Origin: Craterostigma plantagineum
Taxonomy: Eukaryota > Streptophyta > Magnoliopsida > Lamiales > Linderniaceae
Length of the DNA stretch: 64,000 bases
Assembly (NCBI GenBank): GCA_027422505.1
Contig: JAPQWV010000308.1
Coordinates: 310,001-374,000 of the forward strand
Reading direction: 5' to 3'
In this document: positions 43,527-54,827 of the stretch, one piece after another
Layout: each line of letters begins with the position of its first letter
Numbering within the stretch: the first letter of the stretch is position 1
The notes under the pieces: generated by a model
Told to the model about the DNA's origin: nothing
The model's database searches: none
Seen by the model: the letters and a program-made list of their open reading frames with translations, nothing else
Translations under genes and position numbers: made by a program

Positions 43527-45653
43527 ATGCCCTTGCCCTTTGATTTCGAGGGAAAGGGGGTGCTGCTATTAGACGTTGACCTAATCCTTCGAAAAAACCA
43601 ATCTTTTCAACTCAATAATACTTTCTGCGGCGATTCACCACCGCCTTCTTACCGTTTCTTGGATAAAAATCTGATCTTGGAAGGAAGTATCAGCTTTGGT
43701 GAAGAGCCCACTTCTGTCCTGGATTCTACAGGCATTCCCAGCAGGCCCACATCTTCCTCGACCCCGTCTTCCTCCGGCGGCGGCGGCGGCGGTGATGGAG
43801 GAGGAGGCCACCAGAAACAAGATTCCACCACGGCCACGAGCGCCTCAAACGCCGTCCCGGCTCTTGGAGGCGGCGGCGACGGTCACGATTCAGTTAGCGC
43901 CGTCCATCAGATGGTGGGTAATAATGCAGTCCCAAAGTTTGCTATTGAAGATTGGGAAGGCGTCTTGTCCGACGACGTCTCGCCCTGTCAAGAACCCTCC
44001 GAGCTGAGGTGGATCGTGAGCTCCGGCGGCGCAGGCGCCGGCGACGTTGAAGATCCTTACAAGGTCCTTCAACTCGGTACTACCAATAGCAACAATCAGA
44101 GCTTGGAGTTTGATTTCAGCGGCGGTGGTTTTGGCGCTGTAGATCAAGAAAACTTCTGCAGCCTCGCCGCCGGCGGCGGCGGCGTTGGATTAATCCCTGT
44201 CGATCCTCCCATTCTCGACCATCACAGATCCACAAATCTCAGCACAAACTTCAGCAATAACCTCCAAAACTTCGGCAGTTTTTCATTCGACCCTTTCACT
44301 TCCATAGAAACAAAACCTGCTACTATATTCAACTCCGAGCTGTTCATCAGCCATAACCAATCTCAAAACAACAACACTTCATTCTTATACCCTTTCGCAA
44401 ATCACCAAATCGAACACAGCCATTTCTTACAGCCTCCTCCTCCGCCCAAACGCCACAATCCCATCTCGAAAGCGACGTCTAATAATCATCTTCTCAACAA
44501 CCCTCCTCACCAGCTTCAGTTCCTAACACCTCCTCCTCACTACGAAGAACAGTCGAAGATGGGCCCACAGAGTTCCTTACAGCAATCGATCTTCGATCAG
44601 CTCTTCAAAGCGTCAGAGAGTGTCCAAACGGGGAACTTAGCACTCGCCCAAGCGATATTGGCGCGGCTCAATCACCAACTCTCGGACGAAAGCTCCGCCA
44701 GCAAGCCCTTCGTCAGGGCTGCTTTCTACTGCAAGGAAGCCCTTCAGCTCGCCCTCCTCTCAGACGAAAAGACCGTTCTGCCCTCCCCTCCGTCCCCCTT
44801 GAGCCTCGTCTTCAAGATCGCCGCCTGCAAAACCTTCTCCGAGGCCTCGCCGGCGGCCCAGTTCGCAAACTTCACGTGCAATCAGTCGATCCTCGAATCG
44901 GTCGAGGGCCTCGGCAGGGTCCACGTCGTCGACTTCGACGTAGGGCTTGGCGGGCAGTGGTCTTCCCTGATGCAAGAACTCTCCCTTCACGGGTCTTCGC
45001 TGAAAATTACCGTTATACCCTCGTCGGTCCATAGCCACCTCGAGCTGGGGCTGGCAAGGGAGAATCTTTCCCAGTTTGCTATGGACTTGAACCTACCCTT
45101 TGAGTTCCAAGTCTCGGCTATCGATTCCTTCCCCTTCCACTCCCTCGAGGGCGAGGGCACAGTCGTAAATTTGCCCGCGAGCGTCTTGGCGGGCGGTCAG
45201 CTGCCCGCCCACTCTGTGCTGAGGTTCGTGAAGCAGATTTCCCCGAAGATCGTAGTTTCGGTGGATCGAGGGTGCGAAAGGACCGATTTGCCCTTTGCGA
45301 GCCACGTGGTCCACGTGGCTCAGTACTACTCGAGCCTCATGGAGTCGCTCGAGGCCGTGGGCTTGGGCCAAGAGGGTCTTCAGAAGGTCGAGAGGTTCTT
45401 GTTGAGGACTGAAATCGAAGGTATCGTTTCTAAGAGGGTTCGATCGATGGAGAAGGCTCAGCATTGGCGGGCTCTGTTTTTGTCCTTCGGGTTCTCGCCG
45501 GGGTCGTTCAGTAATTTTGCGGAGTCGCTGGCCGAGTGCGTGATTAGGCGGGCCCACTTACGAGGTTTTACGATGGAGAAGAGGCAATCTTGTCTTGTTC
45601 TTTGCTGGCAGAGGAAGGAGCTTGTCTCTCTTTCTGCTTGGAAGTGCTGCTGA
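43527..45653 (+). CDS. HAM: GRAS transcription regulator, HAM/SCL6-22-27 clade, miR171 target
   Basis: Intronless frame of 708 residues starting MPLPFDFEGKGVLLLDVD, the short N-terminal motif of HAIRY MERISTEM-type proteins. Residues 60-340 are low-complexity (Gly, Ser, Asn, His, Pro). The GRAS domain (about 355-708) shows leucine repeat I (QLFKASESVQTGNLALAQAI), the VHIID-type motif VHVVDFDVGLGGQWSSLM, leucine repeat II, PFYRE-like and SAW parts (MEKRQSCLVLCWQRKELVS, ending SAWKCC). These proteins keep shoot meristem cells undifferentiated in partnership with WUSCHEL-type factors and act in the nucleus. A perfect miR171 target site lies at 44654-44674. A flanking GC-rich coding sequence contrasts with the AT-rich spacers. 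Which of the paralogous HAM genes this represents cannot be settled here. Confidence 0.93.
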   Translation: MPLPFDFEGKGVLLLDVDLILRKNQSFQLNNTFCGDSPPPSYRFLDKNLILEGSISFGEEPTSVLDSTGIPSRPTSSSTPSSSGGGGGGDGGGGHQKQDSTTATSASNAVPALGGGGDGHDSVSAVHQMVGNNAVPKFAIEDWEGVLSDDVSPCQEPSELRWIVSSGGAGAGDVEDPYKVLQLGTTNSNNQSLEFDFSGGGFGAVDQENFCSLAAGGGGVGLIPVDPPILDHHRSTNLSTNFSNNLQNFGSFSFDPFTSIETKPATIFNSELFISHNQSQNNNTSFLYPFANHQIEHSHFLQPPPPPKRHNPISKATSNNHLLNNPPHQLQFLTPPPHYEEQSKMGPQSSLQQSIFDQLFKASESVQTGNLALAQAILARLNHQLSDESSASKPFVRAAFYCKEALQLALLSDEKTVLPSPPSPLSLVFKIAACKTFSEASPAAQFANFTCNQSILESVEGLGRVHVVDFDVGLGGQWSSLMQELSLHGSSLKITVIPSSVHSHLELGLARENLSQFAMDLNLPFEFQVSAIDSFPFHSLEGEGTVVNLPASVLAGGQLPAHSVLRFVKQISPKIVVSVDRGCERTDLPFASHVVHVAQYYSSLMESLEAVGLGQEGLQKVERFLLRTEIEGIVSKRVRSMEKAQHWRALFLSFGFSPGSFSNFAESLAECVIRRAHLRGFTMEKRQSCLVLCWQRKELVSLSAWKCC
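44654..44674 (+). promoter_or_regulatory. miR171 target site in the GRAS coding sequence
   Basis: GATATTGGCGCGGCTCAATC followed by A is the exact complement of canonical miR171 (21 nt). It falls on the codons for AILARLNH at about residue 377, the position known in the SCL6/22/27 clade. Cleavage by miR171 is established for the family. Confidence 0.92.
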
Positions 45654-48600
45654 GTATGTATGACTATGAATCCTTTTCTTTTTTTTTTTTTTTTAATTCG
45701 AAATGGTATTTTCCACTAATTTTCTGATTTTAATTGATGGGTGGATTTTTAATTTTAATTTGATGGGTATGGATATTGTTTTATCTAATATATATTTTCC
45801 TAATTTCGCCTCGGTGTGATGTTTTATTGCAAACTCTATGTTGATGTTTTAGTTTTTCTTTTCTTACATTGCTTCACAATAATTGGAGGAATTTTAGTAT
45901 TACTTTGGATTATAGTTTGAGAATGCAATTGGATTATTGTTATTAGCGACGTAGGATGATGCAATCGTTGAATAATGTGACATTTTTATTTTTCGAGATT
46001 AATGCTTTGCCTGCGCATAGATTAGTTTAAATTCAGTTTGTTGAAAGTGATGTCTGTCTAATTTTGTGTTGTTTGGGTTTTAATGTGTCTGGACATATTA
46101 TTTTTTATATGCTTAAGGCCAAAAAAAATTCTGTTTAGTACGTACGTAACATGTATTTGGATGACTTAAAACTTTGTCCATTTCAATGGCGGAATCAGTT
46201 TTGTTACTGTTTTAATTGCGTTTTTTTTTTTTTTTTGTGGCGTTATTATATGCCACTTATTATCAAGTGGTGTTAGTTTAGTACTTTTAATTTTTCGAAA
46301 AGGCCTACCACGTTACTTTGCATGCTATTAATTATACTTTAATCCGTTGAAACTGCTGCTGTTAAGGCTGATTTAATTTATTTTAATTATCTTTCCCTAT
46401 CAAATCACGTGGGAGCTGAAATGTTGAGCCCCACATAGAAATAATTTATGGAGGATAATTTAAATAAAATATTATAGCCATGTCGAGGCTCTTACGTAAT
46501 AACTAACATTTTCGTCATATAGATTAAACTATTTACGAAACTTTGAACTAGGGACTGAGATTAAATTGTAAGCGGAATATAACTAGAGGAACTATTACTA
46601 TTGTTGGCACGTCTTTATTTTCTTGATATTAGTTCGTAGACTTCGGAATAATTGAAGTCGTTGGTGATAATACAAAAACTGCAGATGAATCCGTCAGAAG
46701 TCAAACTTTCTATTGCTCTTTTTTCCCTGACTCGAATACTAAATTTTGAATGTTGTATAAAAATTATTATGGTACAAGCAAGCACTAGGTCATTTTTTTT
46801 TTTAATTTCTATGAGGAGTTGACGATATTTTTTATTCTATTTTTTCCCAATAAGACTAGAATTTTAATCATATAAAGAGTACAATTGTAACGTTGGACGA
46901 CTATTTACTCCCCTAAAATTAATGTTTTAGATAAATATCATAGAATTGATGAATTCAAGCAACTATAGACCGCTCCAATTGTTGTGTTTCGCACAACAAT
47001 ACTTCTTTAATTCCACAGAATTATCAACCATATGAGTATTAAATTGTTTTTTCAAGCTCTCTAAATAACAGTACTAGAAAGTGTTTAATGAGAAGCAGCT
47101 TTTGATTTAGGAAATTAAGGTGCACTTTTGTCATGGACAAGGCTCTCCTAGGATTGAGTGAGGGATTTTGAGATTTTGCTATTTTTTAGGGGACAAAAGA
47201 ACATATATAAAGTCTAGCGGTTGGATGTAATTACATATTTAGAGGATCAATAATAACAAATGTGTGCCATTGATTGATTGTGCCATTCCTCCGTGGAATA
47301 ATAATTACAATGGTGTCTATAACTTGTCTACGTCCTGGTCAACAAATCATAGCAAAATATACATATGATGAAACTCATATAGCCAAAAGGGTAAACGATA
47401 TTATAAATGTGGTCAAGTCTAGACGAAATAGGATTTTTTTTTAAGGAAAAGGGAAGAAGAAAATTTAATCCTTAGAAGCAATCCGAGGGCAAAGGGATGC
47501 AAGAAAAGAAGTTAAAAGCATCAAAAAGGTGAATTAAAGTTGAAAAAAAGATGTCGTATCCATATATTTTTATAATGTGTCTTGTTTCTTGAATGGGTGT
47601 GCGTGGTGACAAAAGATAAAGTTAATAGAGTTGTCCATAAAGTCTTTATACTTGGGAAAAAAAAGGATTTTAATTTCATTTTCTTCTAAGATAGATTCTT
47701 GACCACAACATCCACTTAAACTCTTTTCCTCTTTCTGGTTACTCTTTCGATCAATACATATCACGTTATTATATGTGTGTACTACGCTTTAAATAAGAAT
47801 ACGCATTCTTTCATTTCCATTCAACGCATTACATTTAAATCCCACAAAAGTGAGCACTTGTTTTTGTAAAAGAAAAGAAAGCCCATTTGCATTGGGTCTT
47901 TTTTATAACTACTCGATAAAGCCTCAAAATTGAATTGAAAGATCTACATAAGTTACGCAACACAAGGGTTTAAATTTATTCCTCGTACATATCCCAACAT
48001 ATAAGAAATTAATATACATTTTTATTTATCTTATTCATCATTATTACATTAAATTAAATATAACAAGAAACTACATATCCCTCAAATCGAATCCAGAAAT
48101 AAGAATCAACTACACAATGAATATTCGAATACGCCGAAACTATTCGTACTTTGAATAATTACACAGAGTACCCGTGTTCATATTTGATTACATGGAAAAA
48201 CGAAATATTTTTATAAGTCCAATGTCATAAAAAGAAAAGGTCGGGGAAAATTTTAGGATATTTTTGTTCCATCTTCTAACGAACGTGTTAATGATGACAT
48301 AAGATGCTATCTGATCTTTCATCATCATACTATACTATCGAGTACTAAACCTTAAAATGAGTCTAAAGTGTTTTTTACGCGTAACATTACATATAAATTA
48401 TAATTAATGACTGAATGGATATTAAATTTACTCGTCCGCGAATTTATGGATAGATTCCATTTTTATAAATTTAGATATAGCATACCGCGTGTTCGTCATA
48501 TAGAATTAGTCAACCTAAGCCAGGGAGGGAGATGGGAACCCTATACTATAGATAAAAATTTACGTAAACATATTATTGTAAATTTAATTCGATTCCAGGA

Positions 48601-49157
48601 AAGAACGATCTTGAGCAGAGAACCGAAAAAAAAAAAGAAACAAAGAACGATTTTCAATTACTTCTAATTGTATATCATAATAAATAACGATTAAAGGATA
48701 AGTTAGTAATCTGACATGATATGTCAAATGAATGTGGTTGCTACTAGCTATGTTGCATGCATAACTCACCATTTACACACTCATAAGTCATTATATTTAT
48801 TGATAATCCGTGAGAGTGAAAAATTGTCCAATTCGCTATGATTACTGTTTTACCCTTACATTATTATTTAGTTCCAAAATTATTATTTTATTGTTTAAAT
48901 TTTTACTAGCATATTTAACAAATCAACGTTTCCTTTATATACTTAAGAATAAAATATAATTATATTTTAAATTATAAGTCCATCTATTGTAGATGTTATA
49001 TTTAAATTATAACTCTCAGTTTCAAGACAAATGATGGAAAAGTTCGCAAAAAAAAAAAAAAAAAAAAAAGAATAACACGAACCTGCCACGAACCTTCCTC
49101 TCCTCCTTCTCTCTCTCTGTAATATATATTCATCTTTGAAGAGCCTTCCTTTCAACC
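45654..49157. other. AT-rich spacer, no gene recognised
   Basis: About 3.5 kb of AT-rich DNA with homopolymer runs and no supported gene. From 48650 to 48895 it carries a sequence that recurs at 62710-62842 plus 63510-63610. An A run of about 20 lies at 49050-49069 just before the next (pseudo)gene, with GAACCTGCCACGAACCTTCC at 49080-49099. Confidence 0.55.
48650..48895. repeat. Dispersed repeat, uninterrupted copy
   Basis: Sequence from TTCTAATTGTATATCATAAT through TTTATTGATAATCCGTGAGA to TTCCAAAATTATTATTTTAT matches 62708-62842 joined to 63510-63612. The second copy is split by a 668-bp transposon, so this copy shows the empty site. Confidence 0.8.
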
Positions 49158-49782
49158 ATGGCAAGTAAAGCATACAAGGCTGAAGCACCCCACCTCACCG
49201 GACGTCGCCGGAGTCCGACGGCAAGAGACGATCGGCCGACGTCGGAGCACCTCACAAGGTACGCCTTGTCTTGATAATCTTCTTCTTCAACAATTTTATA
49301 TATCAAATAATGTATTGGATTATTTCTCCTTCTCCAGCCTGCGATTCCTCTCAAAGTACCTAAACCTTCCACTCATAGCCCTTGTGCTGTTCAAATACCA
49401 ATTCGACGTCGAAGAGCTTTGCAGCCATAGCTTCATATACAAGCTTACACCTCAATCTTAGCCATCTTTACCTTCAACATCGCACATCTGTTAAAGAAGA
49501 AGAAGTAGGCGTTTTTTTCACCATCGCAAAATACTCGACGCCGTCGCTTTCTTGTCTGTGATTCTCACCACTGTCTCTCTCCTATCGATATTGGTCCCAA
49601 TCAATTATTCTTACGCCCCATACGTTGTCTTGGCCGTCCTCGTATGTCTGAAGCTGGTTTGGCCGTCGATCAGTGCCGCCTATCGCCACCTGTACGCCAT
49701 GGCGACGGGTGTTTTTGGTCGAGTGATGAGTGAGTTCGTCGTTGTCGTTGAAGTCGAAGAAGCACCGTCTTTGCCTGTGTAG
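49158..49782 (+). pseudogene. Unknown small multi-pass membrane protein family, copy A (frameshifted)
   Basis: Exon 1 49158-49258 (MASKAYKAEAPHLTGRRR...) ends ACA AG|GT exactly as in copies B and C; exon 2 starts at 49338. Exon 2 reads LRFLSKYLNLPLIALVLFKY, then stops at TAG 49459-49461. Homology to B and C continues in another frame (AIFTFNIAHLLKKKK, then a stop) and returns to the first frame for KILDAVAFLSVILTTVSLL, NYSYAPYVVL and VCLKLVWPS, ending TAG at 49782. The two shifts cancel in length, so the gene was once full-length. It is clearly related to B and C but much more diverged, so it is an old paralogue. Only a truncated peptide of about 77 residues could be made. I do not recognise the family. 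Confidence 0.7.
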
Positions 49783-50343
49783 GTCAAACTAGGGTTTTCT
49801 CGAGAGTCAACATACGCGATGTAGACACGCTTATGTTGTTGCATTCGATGAATTTGATTTCTATAAATAATAATTATAACGATAGGATGGATGTGTCCAA
49901 ATAAAGAATCATGATTCCACATATGCGACGTAACATATCTAAATTCTAACTTATTTTCCATTCGAATAATAGTAACTTATACTACAGCCCCCAAGATGTG
50001 CAAATTACGGTATACTATTAGGTCAGTGACGAAAGACTACGGTAAAGATTTTGGATATATATCAAACATTTCAAAACCGTTTTCTTTTCATAACAGTAAT
50101 TTGGGTATACAATCAGAGAGAGAAAGGATATGCGACTTTGACTCTTCCAGAATTCAATAACATATCAATCTTGGAAAAACAAATAACATATCAATCGGAT
50201 TATAACGGCACAACACGTCACTGACTAAAATATATCACTTTTTGCTAATTATTTGTAGTTTATGTGACTGTCGTCCCACAATCTGTCGTTTCCTACATGT
50301 GCGAAGCTAATGCTGATTGCTGTTTTTTCCATGTTTGAATCAT

Positions 50344-50382
<39 letters not shown>

Positions 50383-50879
50383 TTTCTCCTTTATCTTGAA
50401 TGTTTTATTATAAAAGATAAAAATCTCTTTATTTTACGTCAAGATCGTAAGATCTATTTATGTAAATGACAAACTATGCTTCTCCAAAATTTCAAAGTGG
50501 ATCCCACACGAACCTTCCATGAAGGTTCCTCCTCAATGGCTCAAACGATATATCAAACCAATTAAGGACTTCCTAAATAAGCCGAGAAGTAATACTATTC
50601 TCATCTTTCCTAAATAATCACGAGTCTATATGCCGCATGTGAATATATATACGTATATAGATAGGAACAATATTTTTTTTTTTCTATCAGAAATTGACAA
50701 TTAGAATTACTATCAAAATAATGTACTCTCGTACATTGGAATCGGCGATCTATCGCCGGGGAATAATCAACGGCGTAAGGGAACGATCTTGAAAAGATTA
50801 GCGTCTCCTTTTGTAGAATCGAATTTTGAATATGCTATTTCTAATTACGCTAAATTTTAGTGTTGAGATTTCGGCCGCC

Positions 50880-51240
50880 TTAGGTTCGCAATCCACACTT
50901 TTATCGAATGTGTGTGTGAATTGATCCAAGAAACACGTTCTTGAAGTCGATCGAATCGAAAACAGATGAAAACAAAAAACAGAAAAACAGCGATTTACGT
51001 GGTTCGACCCAATTTTGGTCTATGTCCACGGACCAATCAGAGCTTATTTTACTAATCAAAAAGAAGGGTTTACAAGACTCACACACGCTCTACAACTTTC
51101 TCTTTTACACCTTACAGAGATTCTCTCTCTATAGAAAGTTACAAGCCCTCAAAATCTACTACTTGAAACCAATGAATCTGATATATATAGAACTTAGTAT
51201 TTTACATCCATATTTTATCGAGAGACCACTTCACTTGTGA
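50880..51240. mobile_element. Possible LTR-retrotransposon remnant
   Basis: Contains GCGATTTACGTGGTTCGACC followed by TTTTGGTCTATGTCCACGG, a word pair I associate with LTRs of plant retrotransposons. Boundaries, primer-binding site and target duplication were not found, so this is a weak call. Confidence 0.3.
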
Positions 51241-52389
51241 TTCTGTGCGGACATAAAATATGTGGAATATGATCATAGATATGCTTCTATTTATTTTATG
51301 TTCCCAAGATAGAATTTTTAACGCATTGCCTAGGCATATGCAGAAGTATATGATAATAAGGTCACAAGTCACGCAAATGTACCGCAGCGGAAAGTAATTT
51401 AACGGGGACCGCCGCTCTTTGAATCTTGATCATAATATTACTTCAACGTATTATAATTAAATGTTTGTTTATAATTGTAATATAGTTTATTATTTATGAA
51501 CAATAATGTCTTGCATATTAAAAGAAATAACTGTATGTTTTACTTTTCATATTTGTACGTTACATGTCATTTATAGGAAAGCTATGGTGACGATGGAATT
51601 TTTCAAATTTAATTCACTTGTAGATAGTTTGACCCCAAATTTTACTTTTTGACATCCCATGGTATTACTAATTTTAAACCACCAACACTATTTACTTTGA
51701 TTTAATTTTAACCCATAATTTTATAAAATTCTAGTATGGGAAAAGTTTACAAATAAACATATATATTTTCTATGTTAAAATTGATTCATTTTTCGAAAAA
51801 CAAAAGATTGATTCACTAATAAAACATATTTTTATTATGTTTAAAGATATCACTTGACTCCGGTTTGATATGGTTTTATGCCGGTTAAACCACTAAACCT
51901 TAAATCACTAAAATTTTGAGTTTCATTCCTAAACACCGTTTAAAACCTATTCCAACATGGGCGTATAGGAAAAAAAAAATTCCTAATTTGACAACTGTTA
52001 ATTTTTAAGCTCACATTAGAAAACAAAACAAAAGCAAAAAAAAAAAAAGAAAAGAGAACCGGAAAAAGTACCAACTGACGCAGCACCAGTAAACGGAACT
52101 AATTACGTGACATCAAGTAAATATAAAAAGAGAAAAGAAAAAAATGTGGCAGCATTTGTTATCGAAGCGCCACGTGTATTGTGGGCTTCGACGGTTAACT
52201 ATGGTTAGTTATGTCCGTGCGGTTGGGCTATATTATTGTGGATTATAACTCGTGACTATACTCTAAATTCAAAACCGAGTGTTTGAATGGTTAACTATGG
52301 TTACCTCTTCGGTTGTTGTTTTGGGCCGTTTTCTAGGAGGGTATACTTGCTTTCTTGTTTAGTGAAGTCAACAGTGGGTCCCACAATCC

Positions 52390-52410
52390 ACTCGATGAAC
52401 CTTCGACGAA
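52390..52410 (+). promoter_or_regulatory. Heat-shock-element-like motif upstream of copy B
   Basis: TGAACCTTCGACGAAG: the pattern GAA-nn-TTC-nnn-GAA, about 220 bp upstream of the start codon. Heat-shock factors bind alternating GAA and TTC units; this one has one extra base between the second and third unit. The same pattern recurs upstream of copies A, C, the B3 gene and relic D. Confidence 0.5.
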
Positions 52411-52463
52411 GCAAGTTACAAGTTACAACAGTCATGTGAAGGGGAGATATCATATACATATAT

Positions 52464-52470
52464 CCCCCCC

Positions 52471-52504
<34 letters not shown>
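52464..52504. repeat. Poly-C tract in copy B promoter
   Basis: Seven C, two A, then 32 uninterrupted C (52473-52504), ending about 13 bases before a CATATAAAG TATA-like box and about 110 bp upstream of the start codon. Absent from copy C. Confidence 0.9.
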
Positions 52505-52507
<3 letters not shown>

Positions 52508-52616
52508 CTGTGGTTCCATATAAAGCACACGAATAATACGCATAGATTTTCATTTACATATCGATAAAAATCTCTGAATAAAGCTTCTTCATTAATTCAC
52601 TTTCACTTTAATTACA

Positions 52617-53618
52617 ATGGCCCTTAGCAGAGAATTATCATCCTCCGATGATAGTCAAGACAACAGCCAACGACACATCATCATCACTATATTTGAAGAT
52701 GATCACTTGAACCATAATCAACCTCCTATCACAAGGTATATTAATATCGCTATGTCATTACTTATCATCGATTGTTGTAATAATATCATCGTTGTCATCA
52801 TCAACAATAATAACTGGGCCAAAACCCTCGCATCCCACCTACCCAGGGACAGATCTACGTTGGGGCTAGGGGGGTCAGCTGCCCCCCAGGCCCAATGCAT
52901 ATATTAGCTTATTTAGCCTAGTGTTCCTTTCTTTTTTTTTTTCAATAAAAAGCTATTGGGCTAGTGTGGGCTGGGCTGCCCCTCCATCTGAGAATTGGGC
53001 TGCCCTTGTCATGCTAGATCCGTCGCTGATTGACCTACCTAGCAGTTATTCTTCTGCTTATAGTATTTTTCTCACAAAGCTTACATTCTTTTTCTTCTTT
53101 TCGACTGTTGCTGGTTTATTTGATATCTGTGTAGTAACGAAGGCCAAGAAGAAGAAGAAGAAGAAGAAGAAGAAGAAGAAGAAGAAGAAGAAGAAGAAGA
53201 AGACTTCGACTACTACAGTTCCCTTTCGACGATCGTAACCCCTTTGCTTGTCCCCTTTGTGGTGATGAAATACCATTCGAGCACAAAGGAGCTCTTTAAC
53301 CATTACGCAGCACATCTATGGATCTCCATAGCAGCGATCTTTGTCTTCTGCACCGCTGCAATAATAAAGAAGAAGGGCAGCCATGGCCGCCGAGGTTTGA
53401 AGTCCTACAAAGTACTCAACGCAGTAGGGTTTTCTTCTGTCACCCTCTCGAATGTCTCCCTAGCATCGATGTTATTTCCACTCGAATACTCTTACATTCC
53501 CTACATACTGTGGGCCCTGGTTGTGAGTCTGAAGCTGACGTGGCCGTTTCTTACTTGCTCTGATGATGTCACCACGGTCGGCGGCGAGGCTCCGACCGAA
53601 TCCGTGTCTCATGTCTGA
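52617..53618 (+). CDS. Unknown small multi-pass membrane protein, copy B, with 18-Glu tract
   Basis: Exons 52617-52735 and 53135-53618 sum to 603 nt, 200 residues. Exon 1 encodes MALSRELSSSDDSQDNSQRH and an acidic, His/Asn-containing stretch ending PPIT; the donor is AG|GTATAT. Exon 2 begins NEGQ, then 18 consecutive Glu codons from a GAA microsatellite (53148-53201), then DFDYYSSLSTIVTPLLVPFV. Four candidate hydrophobic segments follow (STIVTPLLVPFVVM, HLWISIAAIFVFCTAAI, VGFSSVTLSNVSLASMLF, YIPYILWALVVSLKLTW), with a basic KKKGSHGRRGLKSYK loop in the middle. The acidic tail ends TESVSHV. The acceptor TGTGTAG is the one that keeps both paralogues in the same frame. I do not recognise the family; membrane location is inferred from hydrophobicity only. 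The start lies in a leader (CTCTGAATAAAGCTTCTT) shared with C and D. Confidence 0.78.
52844..53032. mobile_element. hAT-like MITE in the intron of copy B
   Basis: The left end CAGGGACAGATCTACGTTGG, and on the other strand the right end region CAGCGACGGATCTAGCATGA, are inverted repeats. The flanking ACCTACC at 52837-52843 and 53033-53039 is a 7-8-bp target duplication. The intron of copy C lacks this sequence. The exact right border is uncertain by about 4 bases. Confidence 0.7.
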
Positions 53619-54313
53619 TTAGGGTTTCGTGGATAGTGACGTGTGATGTTTTCATTTTGACCTTTATGCAATTTGCTTGTTTTTTTTTTTCCTGGGATGA
53701 AATCAGCTAGTGTGGTTTTATGTATGGTTTAAATAAAGCGAGAAAGAAAGGTATTCGAATAAATGATAGATTGGTCTGTCAATTTTATTGGCTTTGTTAA
53801 CATTCTTGCCTTAAATCGAGAATTCATTTATTAAATATTTTAAATAAATACTTTTATTAGATGTTTGGATGGAGTAATATGAAGTGTCATTTTCCTGAAT
53901 AATCAGGATAGCTATAATTACTTACCATTACAGAAATCTGTATACAATATTTTTCAAAGGCGATGACGATTATTATATAAAAGCTCAAAGTTTTTATCCA
54001 TTTTCTAACATCCATCATGAGCACCTTTTTCATCTTGGCGTTGGCGGTGACGTCAACAAATAATTGTAAATTAAATAATAATGCCTGGATATTTTTTGGG
54101 GAACATTGACTTTTCGTGTTGCTCTTAATCTTCTTCTACCGAGAGAGAATAGCACTTAATAAATTTAAAAACACGTTATTATCTCTCTCGCGGCAGTTGA
54201 ATTGGGGCTGAAATAGAATTTAATGTCATAAATAATTATGGGCTTAAGGCCGAAACAGCATTTGTATTGAATGACTAAAAATACAGAACTATTTGTGTCA
54301 GAAAATATAATAT

Positions 54314-54355
<42 letters not shown>

Positions 54356-54827
54356 TATATTGAAAATAAACAACGATCGGGATTTTCCATGTGATTGATG
54401 TAGCATCCCACAAATTTTAAGGAATTCAACGGAAGTGATATGACATCAAGTAAAATATACAAAAATAATTATGCAGCATTTGTTTGAAGCGCCGCGCGTA
54501 TTGTTAACTATGGTTGAATCATCCGTGGGCTACTGAACTATATAGACCGGGGTTTAAATGTGGTTAACGATGGTCAGTGATATCCGTGCGTCGTTTTGGT
54601 ATTTTGTGGTTAGGTAATAAAGGTAAATTTAGCTCTGGGTCCCACTTGAGGAAGTTTCGCGGAAACTTAACTTCTTCGAAAAAAGCCTTTCACCGCCCAT
54701 TAACTTCCTATATAAGCGCGAGGAACCCCTCTATTCTCTCAGACACAACTACTAAGCTCATAAATTTTCCTTCATATATCGATAGAAATCTCTGAATAAA
54801 AGCTTCTTGATCAATTCACTTTAACTA
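53619..54827. other. 3' flank of copy B and promoter of copy C
   Basis: 53640-54400 is closely matched by 55630-56340 downstream of copy C, so the duplicated unit extends well past the genes. A (GA)n run lies at 54317-54351. 54470-54827 resembles the copy B promoter (GCAGCATTTGTTTGAAGCGC, TTAACTATGGTT words) and contains the GGAAGTTTCGCGGAAAC motif near 54651 and a CCTATATAAGCG TATA box near 54707. Confidence 0.65.

Larger units (their letters stand above)
49783..52616. other. Spacer with promoter relic and LTR-like sequence
   Basis: AT-rich. An (AT)n run lies at 50348-50379. At 50500-50590 there is a relic of the family promoter (GAACCTTCCATGAAGGTTCC, then CTCAAACGATATATCAAACC) without any gene after it. 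50880-51240 looks LTR-derived. 52070-52616 is the promoter of copy B. Confidence 0.55.

Noticed and set aside
50941..51240. Frame of 99 residues in the LTR-like sequence
   Set aside because: Lies inside a probable LTR remnant; Leu/Tyr/Lys-rich without retroelement protein motifs.
52920..53238. Poly-Lys frame across the AAG repeat of copy B
   Set aside because: The frame read as Lys ends shortly after the repeat, while the GAA frame continues into the conserved 120-residue region and matches copy C.
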